Source of the DNA: CAKZSU01 sp044223895
GTDB lineage: Bacteria > Patescibacteriota > Microgenomatia > UBA10105 > UBA927
Assembly (NCBI GenBank): GCA_044223895.1
Contig: JBGALL010000052.1
Coordinates: 1-12,983 of the forward strand
Direction: 5' to 3'
Length of the DNA: 12,983 bases
Made by a program: the position numbers and the translations under genes
The notes under the pieces: generated by a model
Seen by the model: the letters and a program-made list of their open reading frames with translations, nothing else
The model's database searches: none
Told to the model about the DNA's origin: nothing
Shown: positions 1 to 7,150 of the stretch, piece after piece
How positions within the stretch are numbered: the first letter of the stretch is position 1
Layout of the letters: every line of letters starts with the position of its first letter

Positions 1-978
1 TTGTTGTCCGTTGACGAGAACTGGTTCAACACCATCAAGCCTCCAGGTCATATTTGTTCCCGGAATTACTACTGTGCCAGATTTAACAGTACTCATGTGG
101 TTATCAGGTGTTATCAATGAGGCTTCAATATCAGCGGTATCAGCTTTGTGATGATAGTAAATAGCTATCTTATCCCCTACTGAAATCGTATGTGCCAACT
201 CTACATCTTCAATACTTCCATTCCCGGTATCTAGATAGATTGGAAAGGAATTTTCCCCTATTTTTTCTCCTTTATTGTTAAACCACTCAAAAGAAACAGG
301 TACGGTTTCTGGCGTAGGACCTGGAACAGTATTTCGCAAGGCTTCCGCTCCTTCTCGCCCAACGGCAATGATGGTGTTGCCATCTATAGAGGGCATGACA
401 CTATAGGCATCAGCAAATTTAATTTCTGTATTCATCTCCGGTAAGGATTCAGCTTTTGATTGCTCACCTAAGTGAGCCAATAACGCTCCAGCATCTTGGA
501 CTGCTCCGGGAATTTTTGTAGCTTCTGCGGCTACGAATAGTCCGAGGGTTGCTCCTCCCACTAATTTCAGAAATTTCCTCCTGGTTGGTAGTTCTTTCGC
601 TGGTTTATCAAATATTTTGTGAGGTGTCCCTTCTCTATCAAAGACTACCCAGATATTTTTGATGGTGCCATTAATATCTATCCTGGCTGGATTTTCGTAG
701 GTTTCAATAGTTTTTCCTTGACTATCTTTTATTGCGATTCGGGAAGGGTTTCCAATCAGTAACGATTCACCATCTCTTTGTTCTTGTCCTAAGGTCAAGG
801 GACTATTCAATATAGTTTCATAATCCCGTGGTTTGATGAAACCTAATTCGCTCGTGTGAGACAACATAAACCGTTTGGTATTCCATTGAAGTTGTTGCAG
901 AAGATTTGTTTCTTCTTCCTGACGGTTAATCCGTGGTTCAGTATCGAGATGTATTTCTGACAGAGAAAGATCATTCAT
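1..978 (-). CDS. Unrecognised protein with internal twin-arginine/hydrophobic segment, C-terminus off the window
   Basis: An open frame with no stop runs from an ATG at 978 (preceded in frame by TAG) to the left edge, giving 326 residues with the C-terminus missing. I recognise no family. Residues 1-130 are polar and mixed alpha/beta. At 132-138 there is a sequence TRRKFLK that fits the Tat consensus (S/T-R-R-x-F-L-K), followed by a hydrophobic run at about 139-153. The remaining ~170 residues look like beta-rich extracellular domains (VSFEWFNNKGE and VAIPGT-like strands). Inference: a cytoplasmic N-terminal region, then a membrane anchor or late signal, then an exported part. It has its own promoter (985-1014) with the ATG 6 nt after the -10 box, so it is probably leaderless. 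It lies 121 nt downstream of the pilin gene on the same strand and may belong to the same surface system. Confidence 0.75.
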   Translation of the reverse strand, partial: MNDLSLSEIHLDTEPRINRQEEETNLLQQLQWNTKRFMLSHTSELGFIKPRDYETILNSPLTLGQEQRDGESLLIGNPSRIAIKDSQGKTIETYENPARIDINGTIKNIWVVFDREGTPHKIFDKPAKELPTRRKFLKLVGGATLGLFVAAEATKIPGAVQDAGALLAHLGEQSKAESLPEMNTEIKFADAYSVMPSIDGNTIIAVGREGAEALRNTVPGPTPETVPVSFEWFNNKGEKIGENSFPIYLDTGNGSIEDVELAHTISVGDKIAIYYHHKADTADIEASLITPDNHMSTVKSGTVVIPGTNMTWRLDGVEPVLVNGQQ

Positions 979-984
979 CTATTC

Positions 985-1014
985 AGTATAGAAGATGTCG
1001 TAAAAAAAAGACAA
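985..1014 (-). promoter_or_regulatory. Promoter of the 978 gene (leaderless type)
   Basis: On the minus strand, TTGTCT (1014-1009) is followed after 18 nt by TATACT (990-985). The ATG begins 6 nt further on, so transcription would start at or next to the start codon. No Shine-Dalgarno sequence is present. Confidence 0.5.
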
Positions 1015-1099
1015 AGAAAGGAAATGTGGGGGTAAATAGGTCGCAACGCTGCATGAAGTCTCTAAAACGAGAATTCCATCACGACCAAGTTCCCTGTGA

Positions 1100-1246
1100 T
1101 TACAAATGCCGTGCCCGATTACCAAAAATGTTGCCAATTGCTGGACCTAGCAGAGCTAAGATAGTGATGACGACAATAGCTACCACAATCAAAATACAGA
1201 CATACTCGACCAGTCCTTGGCCTTCCTCACGAGGCATATATATCAT
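1100..1246 (-). CDS. flp: Flp-type (type IVb) pilin, 48 residues
   Basis: This short gene encodes a 48-residue pilin precursor. The sequence reads MIYMPREEG / QGLVEYVCIL..., that is, a short charged leader ending in Gly9. The mature part has Glu at +5 and Tyr at +6 (Q-G-L-V-E-Y), the hallmark of Flp/Tad pilins. It is followed by one hydrophobic helix (about residues 16-33) and a G-P-A-I-G-N-I-F end typical of the family. Known family role: cleaved by a TadV/CpaA-type prepilin peptidase and polymerised into Flp pili for adhesion or, in some lineages, DNA uptake. The start is set by a perfect AGGAGG (1260-1255), which overlaps the TAG stop of the upstream gene at 1259, so translation is probably coupled. 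No Tad secretion genes are visible in the window. Confidence 0.85.
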   Translation of the reverse strand: MIYMPREEGQGLVEYVCILIVVAIVVITILALLGPAIGNIFGNRARHL

Positions 1247-1258
1247 GATGTTCTCCTC

Positions 1259-1642
1259 CTAATTGTTGTAGCCTATCCATTGCTGGGGATATCGGATAAA
1301 TACTTTGTCATTGTGCTCTTCAATCAGTAATTCATCTACAGGAGTGAAAAAGTCCTCACCATTGAGATGTAGATTTCGAATACCTTTGAGAGAACCCGCT
1401 TTATATACAAAAACTGTGGTGATTAGCCAGCCAGATGCGCCAACAGTTGTAAATGTATAGTCGCCGATTGGTGATTTGACGGTTGTAGAATTTCCAGGTG
1501 TTAATTCTACAATTCCACAGTAAGTAGCTGGAGCCGGAACTTCTGTGCGACAGGTGTTGGCCACCGAAATAATTCCGACAAAAGTCAGAAGGAGACCTAA
1601 ACCTACTAACACTGAATACACGATCCATCTTCTCACGTTCAT
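1259..1642 (-). CDS. Small membrane-anchored protein upstream of the pilin, unrecognised
   Basis: The predicted product has 127 residues. It begins with a short basic N-terminus (MNVRR) and one membrane segment (about residues 6-28). A ~100-residue exported domain follows with two early cysteines (C31, C42), which could form a disulfide, and mainly beta-like character. The start has a GGAG Shine-Dalgarno 7 nt upstream (GTGGAGTAAATC-ATG). Its stop codon overlaps the Shine-Dalgarno of the Flp pilin gene, so the two form a tight pair and the product may be a minor pilin or assembly protein. That role is inferred from context only; I recognise no TadE/TadF or other known domain. Transcription probably starts from the TTGGCA/TATAAT promoter at 1816-1788, with a leader of about 140 nt. 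Confidence 0.75.
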   Translation of the reverse strand: MNVRRWIVYSVLVGLGLLLTFVGIISVANTCRTEVPAPATYCGIVELTPGNSTTVKSPIGDYTFTTVGASGWLITTVFVYKAGSLKGIRNLHLNGEDFFTPVDELLIEEHNDKVFIRYPQQWIGYNN

Positions 1643-1787
1643 GATTTACTCCACTTCAATGACTTCATGCAGCTTCTACAGACAATTCCTATCTGCACAA
1701 TCTGCATGACGTCACCATCATTTCCTTTCCTTGTTGGTAAAGTGCAAAAACAACAATTCAATCGCTGATGACTGAATGTTATGGGGT
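1639..1787 (-). other. Long leader of the 1642 gene with candidate tiny ORFs
   Basis: About 140 nt separate the predicted transcription start (about 1781) from the ATG at 1642, unlike the near-leaderless genes elsewhere in the window. It holds a 22-codon ORF (1707-1639, containing C-R-S-C) whose TGA overlaps the ATG of the 1642 gene. It also has a 10-codon ORF with a good GGAAAGGA-like ribosome site just upstream of it, and an 8-bp palindrome TGACGTCA. None is proven to be translated. Confidence 0.2.
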
Positions 1788-1816
1788 ATTATACAGAGGT
1801 TTAGGGTTTGTGCCAA
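1788..1816 (-). promoter_or_regulatory. Sigma70-type promoter of the pilin pair
   Basis: On the minus strand, TTGGCA (1816-1811), a 17-nt spacer and TATAAT (1793-1788) form a near-consensus promoter. The -35 box lies inside the last codons of the methyltransferase gene that ends at 1801. Confidence 0.7.
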
Positions 1817-2685
1817 ATTTCTAATATTGGCAGTGAAGGTCTACTTATGGATGGTTCTTTAACCCATCCGTTGAATTTTCCCATGTTGGCTGCATCAATC
1901 GTAAATTGATTGGCAATTAAGGCTAATCGTCCCCCTGAAGGCAATATATCTCTCATTTGCTCTAAAAACCCGTAGGTTTCTAAGGCAAATGGATCACTTA
2001 CATATCCAAAAACACAATCGACATTGAGTTTGTTATATTCATCAACTAAATGAACATTTCGCAATGCATCGACAGAAGTATCTAATGAACGAAAATTGTC
2101 TTGGATATCTTTCAAGGTAATCGTATTCCGGTTTTCTCTGGTAATTCGGATTCCTGAAATTTGAGCTAAGGAAAGAAAGTGTATTTGCTCAACAGGTTCT
2201 CCCGCAAAGATGGCTTTGTATTGTTCATGGATACCCTGGGAAATTGTATCCCAAGATTCTTTGAGGTAATACGATCCATGTATTGTCTCAATACTTCCAG
2301 GAGGAATGATCCCCTGTTGTTCAAAAACATGTTGATATTCTAAGGCTTGCTTGCTAATTTTTTCTTGAACTTCTATCGCTTTTACATTGAATCCTGCTAT
2401 GGCCGCTGTGGCAGCTATTTCGTTGTACCCTGCTCCACATTCTAAAAGTATCGGACGTTTTGTTCCGGAGCTATCGATACGGGTTTTTAACATTCCAAAC
2501 ATTTCGGTCAGATATGGAATCATGGTCTCTTGCTCATCATGATACAGAGGCCTCCACCGTCCTATTGCCTTTGATGATTCCAAAGCATGGTTAGGAATGA
2601 TCTTGTGGTTAATAAAATCAAGAAGTTTATCTACTCGTTCGGATTGTATGGCTAACTCTTGTTGATGAAGATCTAATTCACTCAT
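1801..2685 (-). CDS. Class I SAM-dependent methyltransferase-like protein
   Basis: The predicted product has 294 residues. A Rossmann methyltransferase fold is suggested by motif I ILLECGAGYNE (about 79-89), an acidic residue after strand 2 (AIEVQ, 103-107), and a late stretch with D-C-V-F-G-Y followed by a 'LPSGGRLALIANQF' strand/turn near 250-265, as in post-motif regions of the fold. The substrate cannot be told. An upstream frame extends to 2769 but would run through the tRNA-Cys gene, so the ATG at 2685 (MSELDL...) is the better start. It lies 26 nt after the tRNA 3' end, and the gene may be co-transcribed with the tRNA. No Shine-Dalgarno is visible. The stop is TAA, and the promoter for the next minus-strand gene overlaps this 3' end. 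Confidence 0.75.
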   Translation of the reverse strand: MSELDLHQQELAIQSERVDKLLDFINHKIIPNHALESSKAIGRWRPLYHDEQETMIPYLTEMFGMLKTRIDSSGTKRPILLECGAGYNEIAATAAIAGFNVKAIEVQEKISKQALEYQHVFEQQGIIPPGSIETIHGSYYLKESWDTISQGIHEQYKAIFAGEPVEQIHFLSLAQISGIRITRENRNTITLKDIQDNFRSLDTSVDALRNVHLVDEYNKLNVDCVFGYVSDPFALETYGFLEQMRDILPSGGRLALIANQFTIDAANMGKFNGWVKEPSISRPSLPILEIWHKP

Positions 2686-2711
2686 AACAGACAGAAGTAA
2701 GAATACTATTG

Positions 2712-2783
2712 AGGCGCGTGAGAGAATCGAACTCTCGCATAGAGGTTTTGCAGACCCCGGCGTTTCCACTTCGCCAACGCGCC
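2712..2783 (-). tRNA. trnC: tRNA-Cys(GCA)
   Basis: A cloverleaf folds by eye. The acceptor stem is GGCGCGT/ACGCGCC. The anticodon stem is GGGGT/ACCTC around the loop CTGCAAA (anticodon GCA), and the T arm is GAGAG-TTCGATT-CTCTC. The discriminator is U73, the usual tRNA-Cys identity base. The 3' CCA is not encoded (next bases C-A-A), so a CCA-adding enzyme is needed. Length is 72 nt. It sits directly upstream of the 2685 methyltransferase gene. Confidence 0.93.
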
Positions 2784-2792
2784 AATCGTTTA
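2767..2792 (-). repeat. 26-bp direct repeat, copy inside tRNA-Cys
   Basis: This covers the first 17 bases of tRNA-Cys plus 9 bases upstream. It is identical over 26 bp to 2906-2931, 139 bp away. Confidence 0.85.
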
Positions 2793-2843
2793 CTAATCTC
2801 AGGTTAAATTAACAGTCTATTTTAGCGTTTCTCCCTTCACTAC

Positions 2844-2908
2844 GTGCAGGGATTGATGGTTGGTAAGCTCGTGAATATGAATTCACTCACTAACCACCCA
2901 ATCAGCAC
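2844..2908. repeat. Long imperfect inverted repeat beside the tRNA fragment
   Basis: The two arms begin GTGC (2844) and end GCAC (2908). They pair imperfectly over about 28 bp, including GATTG/CAATC, TGGTTGGT/ACCACC-type and GTGAAT/ATTCAC segments, around a small ATGA-like loop. The right arm runs into the 2906-2931 tRNA-like repeat. There is no following U-tract on either strand, so it is not an ordinary terminator. Confidence 0.6.
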
Positions 2909-2931
2909 TTCGCCAACGCGCCAATCGTTTA
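2906..2931 (-). repeat. 26-bp direct repeat, partial tRNA-Cys copy
   Basis: This is an exact second copy of the 5' portion of tRNA-Cys and its immediate upstream bases. The rest of a tRNA does not follow, so it is a fragment and not a second gene. Confidence 0.85.
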
Positions 2932-2979
2932 TCACTGACAGTAGAGAATATTCTATCACACTTTACCTACATATATTCA

Positions 2980-3008
2980 TTGAAACTCTTACAACACTGT
3001 GTTATATT
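2980..3008 (+). promoter_or_regulatory. Promoter of the 3017 gene (leaderless type)
   Basis: TTGAAA (2980-2985), a 17-nt spacer and TATATT (3003-3008) are followed by the ATG at 3017. An overlapping TATTAT at 3005-3010 would leave exactly 6 nt. Either way there is almost no 5' leader and no Shine-Dalgarno. Confidence 0.6.
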
Positions 3009-3016
3009 ATAGGCTC

Positions 3017-4162
3017 ATGAATCGAGAAAAAGTTCCTTATATTGAACTAACCACCGGAGAATTATTTCCCGTCGTACCTCTTCCGGCTATTGCCGCTACG
3101 CCACTGATTGTGGCCAAAGCCCGTGAGATACGAAGTAATCTCGGTGATATTGTCCCCCCTGACCATGTCCAAATTACCTATCACCCTGGAGATATTTCCT
3201 ATCCAGGAATGACCAAATGGTTACTAGAAAAAAATAATTTTACAATTACCAGCGCAGATGCAGCCAATATAGAAACAAATAAAATGTTACTCGATAAATG
3301 GATCCATCATATAACTGATCTCCATGACTTCGTTCAATTTGCACGAACGCTAGAGTCAACTCGAGTCGCAGAGGATATTAATACCCAGGGTGCAATTTTT
3401 GATAAACATCTTGAAGAAGAACTTATGTATTTGAATAGTCTGCGAGCTGGATTGGTTCACCTAATTCCTCAAAAGATACACGATGCCATCACCATGATCT
3501 ATGATGTTGGTTGGAGAGTGATGAATAAAAGCTCCTTAAAAGCCTTAGAAAGTGATTTAGAAGCAATATATAGTAACCAAGATCCTCTATCTCCCAAAGT
3601 TCTCCGTATTGGTGCAGACGCCTTTAGAGAATCTCAGGAAGGAGAAGATTTACTACAATTCGCTAAAAAATTAAACATTTCAGATTTAATTATTCTCATT
3701 GAAATTCACGCAGAGACCCAAACTCACCAAGAATCAAGAGCCCTTGTGGAGAGATTGCAAAAACTACATCCTAAACTTACATTTGGATACGAATTTGATA
3801 GTGGTCATGAACAACGATCTGTCTGGTTACATCCTGACGAATCGGACAAAACAATCTACCAACATCTTGAAGAATTAGTAGAATCTACTCCCTATGTAGT
3901 AGCCACAATAAATCCGGCTAAAGATGTTGGGCAAACTCATTTTGACCCTACAGATAGAGAGAACGTGATTGATTTTCACCAAGTAGCAACTATAGTAGCC
4001 AAAGCCTACAAAAAGAGACAACAACTCCAAACCCATCCTTACCCTTTCGGGAATTCCTTTCTACTGGAATTACGACCAACAGTTATCGGGAGTTATAGTC
4101 AAAAACGCAATCAACCCAATTCTCTTGATAGAATTATCAAAGCTTATCAGTCGGAATTATAA
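3017..4162 (+). CDS. Unrecognised protein, possibly a xylose-isomerase-like TIM barrel
   Basis: The predicted product has 381 residues, is soluble, and has no signal peptide or membrane segment. I do not recognise a named family. The second half has a spaced series of strand-end motifs: IEIH (228-231), YEFDSGHE (258-265), THFDP (307-311) and ELRP (351-354). The order E, D-x-GH, H-x-D, E resembles the metal-binding ends of AP-endonuclease-2/xylose-isomerase-like TIM barrels. This is an inference from pattern only. The first half is helix-rich and may be a separate domain. The longer frame from a GTG at 2999 would start inside the -10 element, so ATG 3017 is preferred. The gene ends 31 nt before the EamA-kinase fusion on the same strand, which has its own -10 box. 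Confidence 0.7.
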   Translation: MNREKVPYIELTTGELFPVVPLPAIAATPLIVAKAREIRSNLGDIVPPDHVQITYHPGDISYPGMTKWLLEKNNFTITSADAANIETNKMLLDKWIHHITDLHDFVQFARTLESTRVAEDINTQGAIFDKHLEEELMYLNSLRAGLVHLIPQKIHDAITMIYDVGWRVMNKSSLKALESDLEAIYSNQDPLSPKVLRIGADAFRESQEGEDLLQFAKKLNISDLIILIEIHAETQTHQESRALVERLQKLHPKLTFGYEFDSGHEQRSVWLHPDESDKTIYQHLEELVESTPYVVATINPAKDVGQTHFDPTDRENVIDFHQVATIVAKAYKKRQQLQTHPYPFGNSFLLELRPTVIGSYSQKRNQPNSLDRIIKAYQSEL

Positions 4163-4178
4163 ATTATTCAGGGAGATG

Positions 4179-4187
4179 TGATACAAT
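4179..4187 (+). promoter_or_regulatory. Extended -10 promoter of the transporter-kinase gene
   Basis: TGATACAAT (TG-n-TACAAT) ends 6 nt before the ATG at 4194. No convincing -35 is seen, which an extended -10 can tolerate. The spacing implies a leaderless mRNA. Confidence 0.5.
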
Positions 4188-4193
4188 CCCTTC

Positions 4194-5477
4194 ATGAATT
4201 CATTGTTGGCTGGGCCTGTGTTTATTATGGTCGCTGCTGCTCTGTGGGCACTTGATGCACTGGTTCGCACGCCACTTACCCAACACATTCCCTCTGCAGC
4301 CATTGTTTTTTATGAGCATCTTCTGGGATTGGTAATACTTAGTCCTCTGTTTTTTAAATCGTTCCCGATATTAAAAACTATTAAATTCAAAACCTGGATT
4401 TCAATCCTATTACTATCTCTCGTCAGCAGTATCGGTGGTACCGTCTTATTTACCCAGGCGTTAGGTGCCAGCTTTGCAACTGGTGATTTCATTACTCCCC
4501 TGTTATTACTCAAAATTCAGCCTGTGTTAGTAATCATCCTTTCTATAGTTTTTTTGAAAGAAAAGATTTCCTCAGCTTTTTACCCGTTCGCTGTTCTGGC
4601 ATTTATAGGGAGTTATTTGATGAGTTTTGGACTGAGCATGCCTTCATTTAATTTTGCTGGTAAGGAATTAGTTGTCTTCCTTTCGTTGAGTGCTGCTTTT
4701 TGTTGGGGAGCGGGAACAATTATTAGTAAAAACTTATTGAAAAGATTTTCTACCAGAGATGCGACCTTTCTCCGATTTCTGGCAGCTATTCCGGTAGGTT
4801 TTGTGGTTATGTTCCTTCTTCATCAAACCTACCCTCCTGCTTCGCTATCGAATGCTGACTTACTGCGGTTTACTATCATTACCCTTTCTACTGGAGCGGT
4901 AGCATTGTTGATTTACTATTTCGGATTGTCGAGAACCAAAGCGCATATTTCCACTATCGCTGAATTAGTCTTTCCATTCACTAGTATTATTATTGGTATT
5001 ACTTCCTTAAACCCTTATGGTGCTCCACAGACATTAAGTACTCCACAAATTATTGGTATCGCCTTGTTACTGATTGCTGTCATCCGGATCAGTTTCTTGA
5101 CCATGAAGAAGCAACAAATACTCGCTTCAGGACCAGTTGTACGCGGTGCTGGTGATGGGAAAAAATTAGGATTCCCAACTGCAAATATTGCTCTCGATTC
5201 CTCCTTGGATCTAGATTATGGGGTGTATGCCTGTGTGATAACGGTTGATGGCAAAAAACATAAAGCTATCCTTCATTATGGTCCGAGGTTAGTCTTTGGT
5301 GAGGAAAAGCCCTTGTTCGAAGTTCATATTTTTGATTTCAAAAAAACTATTTATGGAACCCATGTTTCGGTAGAAATTAAAGATTTTATTAGAAAAACAA
5401 TGCATTTTTCATCATTAAAAGATATGGTCCAACAAATAAAACTAGACTGTGTAGAAGCCAAAAAAATTCTTTCCTAA
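4194..5477 (+). CDS. EamA/DMT transporter fused to a C-terminal riboflavin kinase domain
   Basis: A single 427-residue frame combines two domains. Residues 1-305 have ten hydrophobic segments (about 5-25, 34-54, 68-90, 99-121, 129-148, 158-181, 191-211, 223-245, 251-271, 284-303), as in the two EamA repeats of drug/metabolite transporters. Residues 310-427 match a riboflavin kinase (RibF C-terminal) domain. They show GPVVRGAGDGKKLGFPTAN with the nucleotide/Mg-binding PTAN motif (328-331), GVYAC, then FEVHIFDF with the likely catalytic Glu376, IYG, and a terminal FIRKTMHFSSL-QI-D stretch. The FAD-synthetase half of bacterial RibF is absent. Known: some DMT-family proteins (RibN, ImpX) carry flavins, and riboflavin kinase makes FMN from riboflavin and ATP. 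Inference: uptake coupled to phosphorylation trapping, with the kinase on the cytosolic side of a ten-segment carrier. The stop overlaps by 3 bases with the convergent glycosyltransferase gene. Confidence 0.88.
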   Translation: MNSLLAGPVFIMVAAALWALDALVRTPLTQHIPSAAIVFYEHLLGLVILSPLFFKSFPILKTIKFKTWISILLLSLVSSIGGTVLFTQALGASFATGDFITPLLLLKIQPVLVIILSIVFLKEKISSAFYPFAVLAFIGSYLMSFGLSMPSFNFAGKELVVFLSLSAAFCWGAGTIISKNLLKRFSTRDATFLRFLAAIPVGFVVMFLLHQTYPPASLSNADLLRFTIITLSTGAVALLIYYFGLSRTKAHISTIAELVFPFTSIIIGITSLNPYGAPQTLSTPQIIGIALLLIAVIRISFLTMKKQQILASGPVVRGAGDGKKLGFPTANIALDSSLDLDYGVYACVITVDGKKHKAILHYGPRLVFGEEKPLFEVHIFDFKKTIYGTHVSVEIKDFIRKTMHFSSLKDMVQQIKLDCVEAKKILS

Positions 5478-6994
5478 TTCTTACTTTCAGATAAATTCAA
5501 TGTCTTTCCATGACATTCTTTTTTCAAGGTATAGACGCCAATGCCAAAATTACTGAGGGGATTTTTTTGAAAATATTCTTCGATAAAAAATCTATCAAGT
5601 CCTGCTTGATCCCGTTCTCTACTTACAAAAAATACTGGGATATCAGCAGTTAAACAATCAATAGTTTCAATACCAGCTATTCCGGCACTATCCATGTAGC
5701 CAACTTTGACCAATGAATTATTGGCAAAATAGCTAATAATCGCACTTTCGGGATTCCCAGTATGTTGTGCCATAACAACATAACTAGGATTACTTCCTAT
5801 TACATGTTTTAGGAACGTAATTACTTCTGGAATCCCATACCCGGAAGTATATCCAGTGGTATATTCTTGTAGCGAAAACTGTGAAATAGATTGTAAAAAG
5901 GAGAAATAATTTACTGGTGAAAATAGTTGAAGTAAGGTTATGCTAAGAGTAGTTAAAATACAAAAAAATATCAGGAATTTTCGCCAAATTACAAAAGGCA
6001 ATTTTTCTAAGCCAATACTAATAAAAACAACTGATAATGGTAAGAAAGAAACAACATACCGTTCAACAATACCCCGGGTAAACAGAGTGACCGCTCCCAT
6101 GGTGACAAAAAACCACACTATCAAGGCCCTCGAAAACGGTGGCCTTTTTAGAATCAAATAGATCATCGAACCAACCAAAAGTAATACTGGGAACGGTGTG
6201 AGATGAACTATCATAATTTCGATAATCTGTATCAGGTTTTTCATCCAGTGCTGCAAAGGAAAATGAACTAATTCCTGTACGGTGAATGTATACCGAGAAT
6301 TTGAGGCTAAAGTTTCCCAAAATTCAGATTGACTGATCATTGGGTAAATTATTATTACCCAAGGTATACAAACACCAGCAATCGAGAGCACGACATCCTT
6401 CCATTGTTTCCGTCGGAAACCCATTTCAAGGATAATGAATGCTAGAGAACAAAAGAAAAAAATTAAGGCGGTGGATTTAATTGAATATCCAATCCCAGAG
6501 ACAATACCAATGGCAACAGCCCAGATTATTTTCTTTGATTGAAGATAATCTAAAGTGAATAAAAAGAGATAAATTCCAGTTGCCCCAATTGCACTTTCCA
6601 TTAACGCCTGTCGATCAAAAAAAGAAAACAAAGGAATAAAAATATACAACAGACAAGAAAAGAACGCCACTGATTTTGAACTATATCGATTTGTTAATTT
6701 CCAAAGACCTATCAAGGTTACGTATCCAGTAATAACACTGACCAATCTCCCAGCAAATAAAGGATTAGTAAAGATCATCGAAGAAAGCCCAAAGATCCAC
6801 ATTAACAGTGGCGGCTTGGCATCATAGAGGGAATAAAATAATAAACCTGGAGTATGTAACTCTCTCCGTCCCCAATCCAAATAGATAGATTCATCATTAA
6901 ATATAGGGATTAAGGTTAGATTAACAAACCGGAAGAAGAAATAAATAAGTGTTAACAAAAAAATAAATTTGTATTTAATTATAAATTTATACAT
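5474..6994 (-). CDS. GT-C glycosyltransferase, ArnT/PMT (GT39/GT83)-like
   Basis: The predicted product has 506 residues and is an integral membrane protein with about ten or more hydrophobic segments. Shortly after the first segment comes NDESIYLDW (residues 33-41) with the Asp-Glu pair expected for the catalytic/metal loop of ArnT/PMT enzymes. AKPPLL follows, like the KPP element of ArnT, then a DRQALMES loop. Later comes ERYVVSFLP, like the RYxxxxxP element. The last ~120 residues form a soluble periplasmic-side domain. Known family role: transfer of a sugar from a polyprenyl-phosphate donor to lipid or protein on the outer face. The acceptor here is unknown. A longer frame reaches 7123, but the stretch before Met at 6994 is unlike the family, and AAGGAGA plus a TACAAT box (7009-7004) sit just before 6994. 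Confidence 0.82.
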   Translation of the reverse strand: MYKFIIKYKFIFLLTLIYFFFRFVNLTLIPIFNDESIYLDWGRRELHTPGLLFYSLYDAKPPLLMWIFGLSSMIFTNPLFAGRLVSVITGYVTLIGLWKLTNRYSSKSVAFFSCLLYIFIPLFSFFDRQALMESAIGATGIYLFLFTLDYLQSKKIIWAVAIGIVSGIGYSIKSTALIFFFCSLAFIILEMGFRRKQWKDVVLSIAGVCIPWVIIIYPMISQSEFWETLASNSRYTFTVQELVHFPLQHWMKNLIQIIEIMIVHLTPFPVLLLVGSMIYLILKRPPFSRALIVWFFVTMGAVTLFTRGIVERYVVSFLPLSVVFISIGLEKLPFVIWRKFLIFFCILTTLSITLLQLFSPVNYFSFLQSISQFSLQEYTTGYTSGYGIPEVITFLKHVIGSNPSYVVMAQHTGNPESAIISYFANNSLVKVGYMDSAGIAGIETIDCLTADIPVFFVSRERDQAGLDRFFIEEYFQKNPLSNFGIGVYTLKKECHGKTLNLSESKN

Positions 6995-7003
6995 TCTCCT
7001 TAT

Positions 7004-7009
7004 ATTGTA
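7004..7009 (-). promoter_or_regulatory. Candidate -10 box of the GT-C gene
   Basis: TACAAT lies 9 nt before the ATG at 6994, and the intervening bases contain AAGGAG. Any mRNA would have a very short leader, with the purine run too close to the ATG for normal Shine-Dalgarno spacing. Confidence 0.35.
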
Positions 7010-7150
7010 TGCACCTTCTACTAACTTTGTCATGCCAGCGAAGGCCCGATTCAACCTAGGGAGGATAACGAGAATGCATATATGGAGTAAAACTTCTTCC
7101 TGGAGATTTACAACTGTAGACACAGTCTTCAGTGGCGTGAAGGAATTTAT

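Noticed and set aside
1049..1673. 13-bp inverted repeat GCTGCATGAAGTC at 1049-1061 and 1661-1673 flanking the pilin pair
   Set aside because: A 13-bp match somewhere in 13 kb is expected by chance, and there is no other sign of a mobile element.
2686..2769. N-terminal extension of the methyltransferase up to 2769
   Set aside because: It would translate through the tRNA-Cys gene. ATG 2685 is a natural start.
7020..7065. Dispersed intergenic repeat resembling 'CCTTCGC..GGCATGACA' elements
   Set aside because: Only one degenerate copy is in the window, so repeat status cannot be supported.
6995..7123. N-terminal extension of the GT-C protein up to 7123
   Set aside because: The extension is unlike the family, while the first membrane segment and catalytic loop are correctly spaced from Met at 6994.
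7125..7150. Terminator after the DUF4342 gene (CTTCA/TGAAG hairpin)
   Set aside because: The stem is only 5 bp and no T-tract follows.
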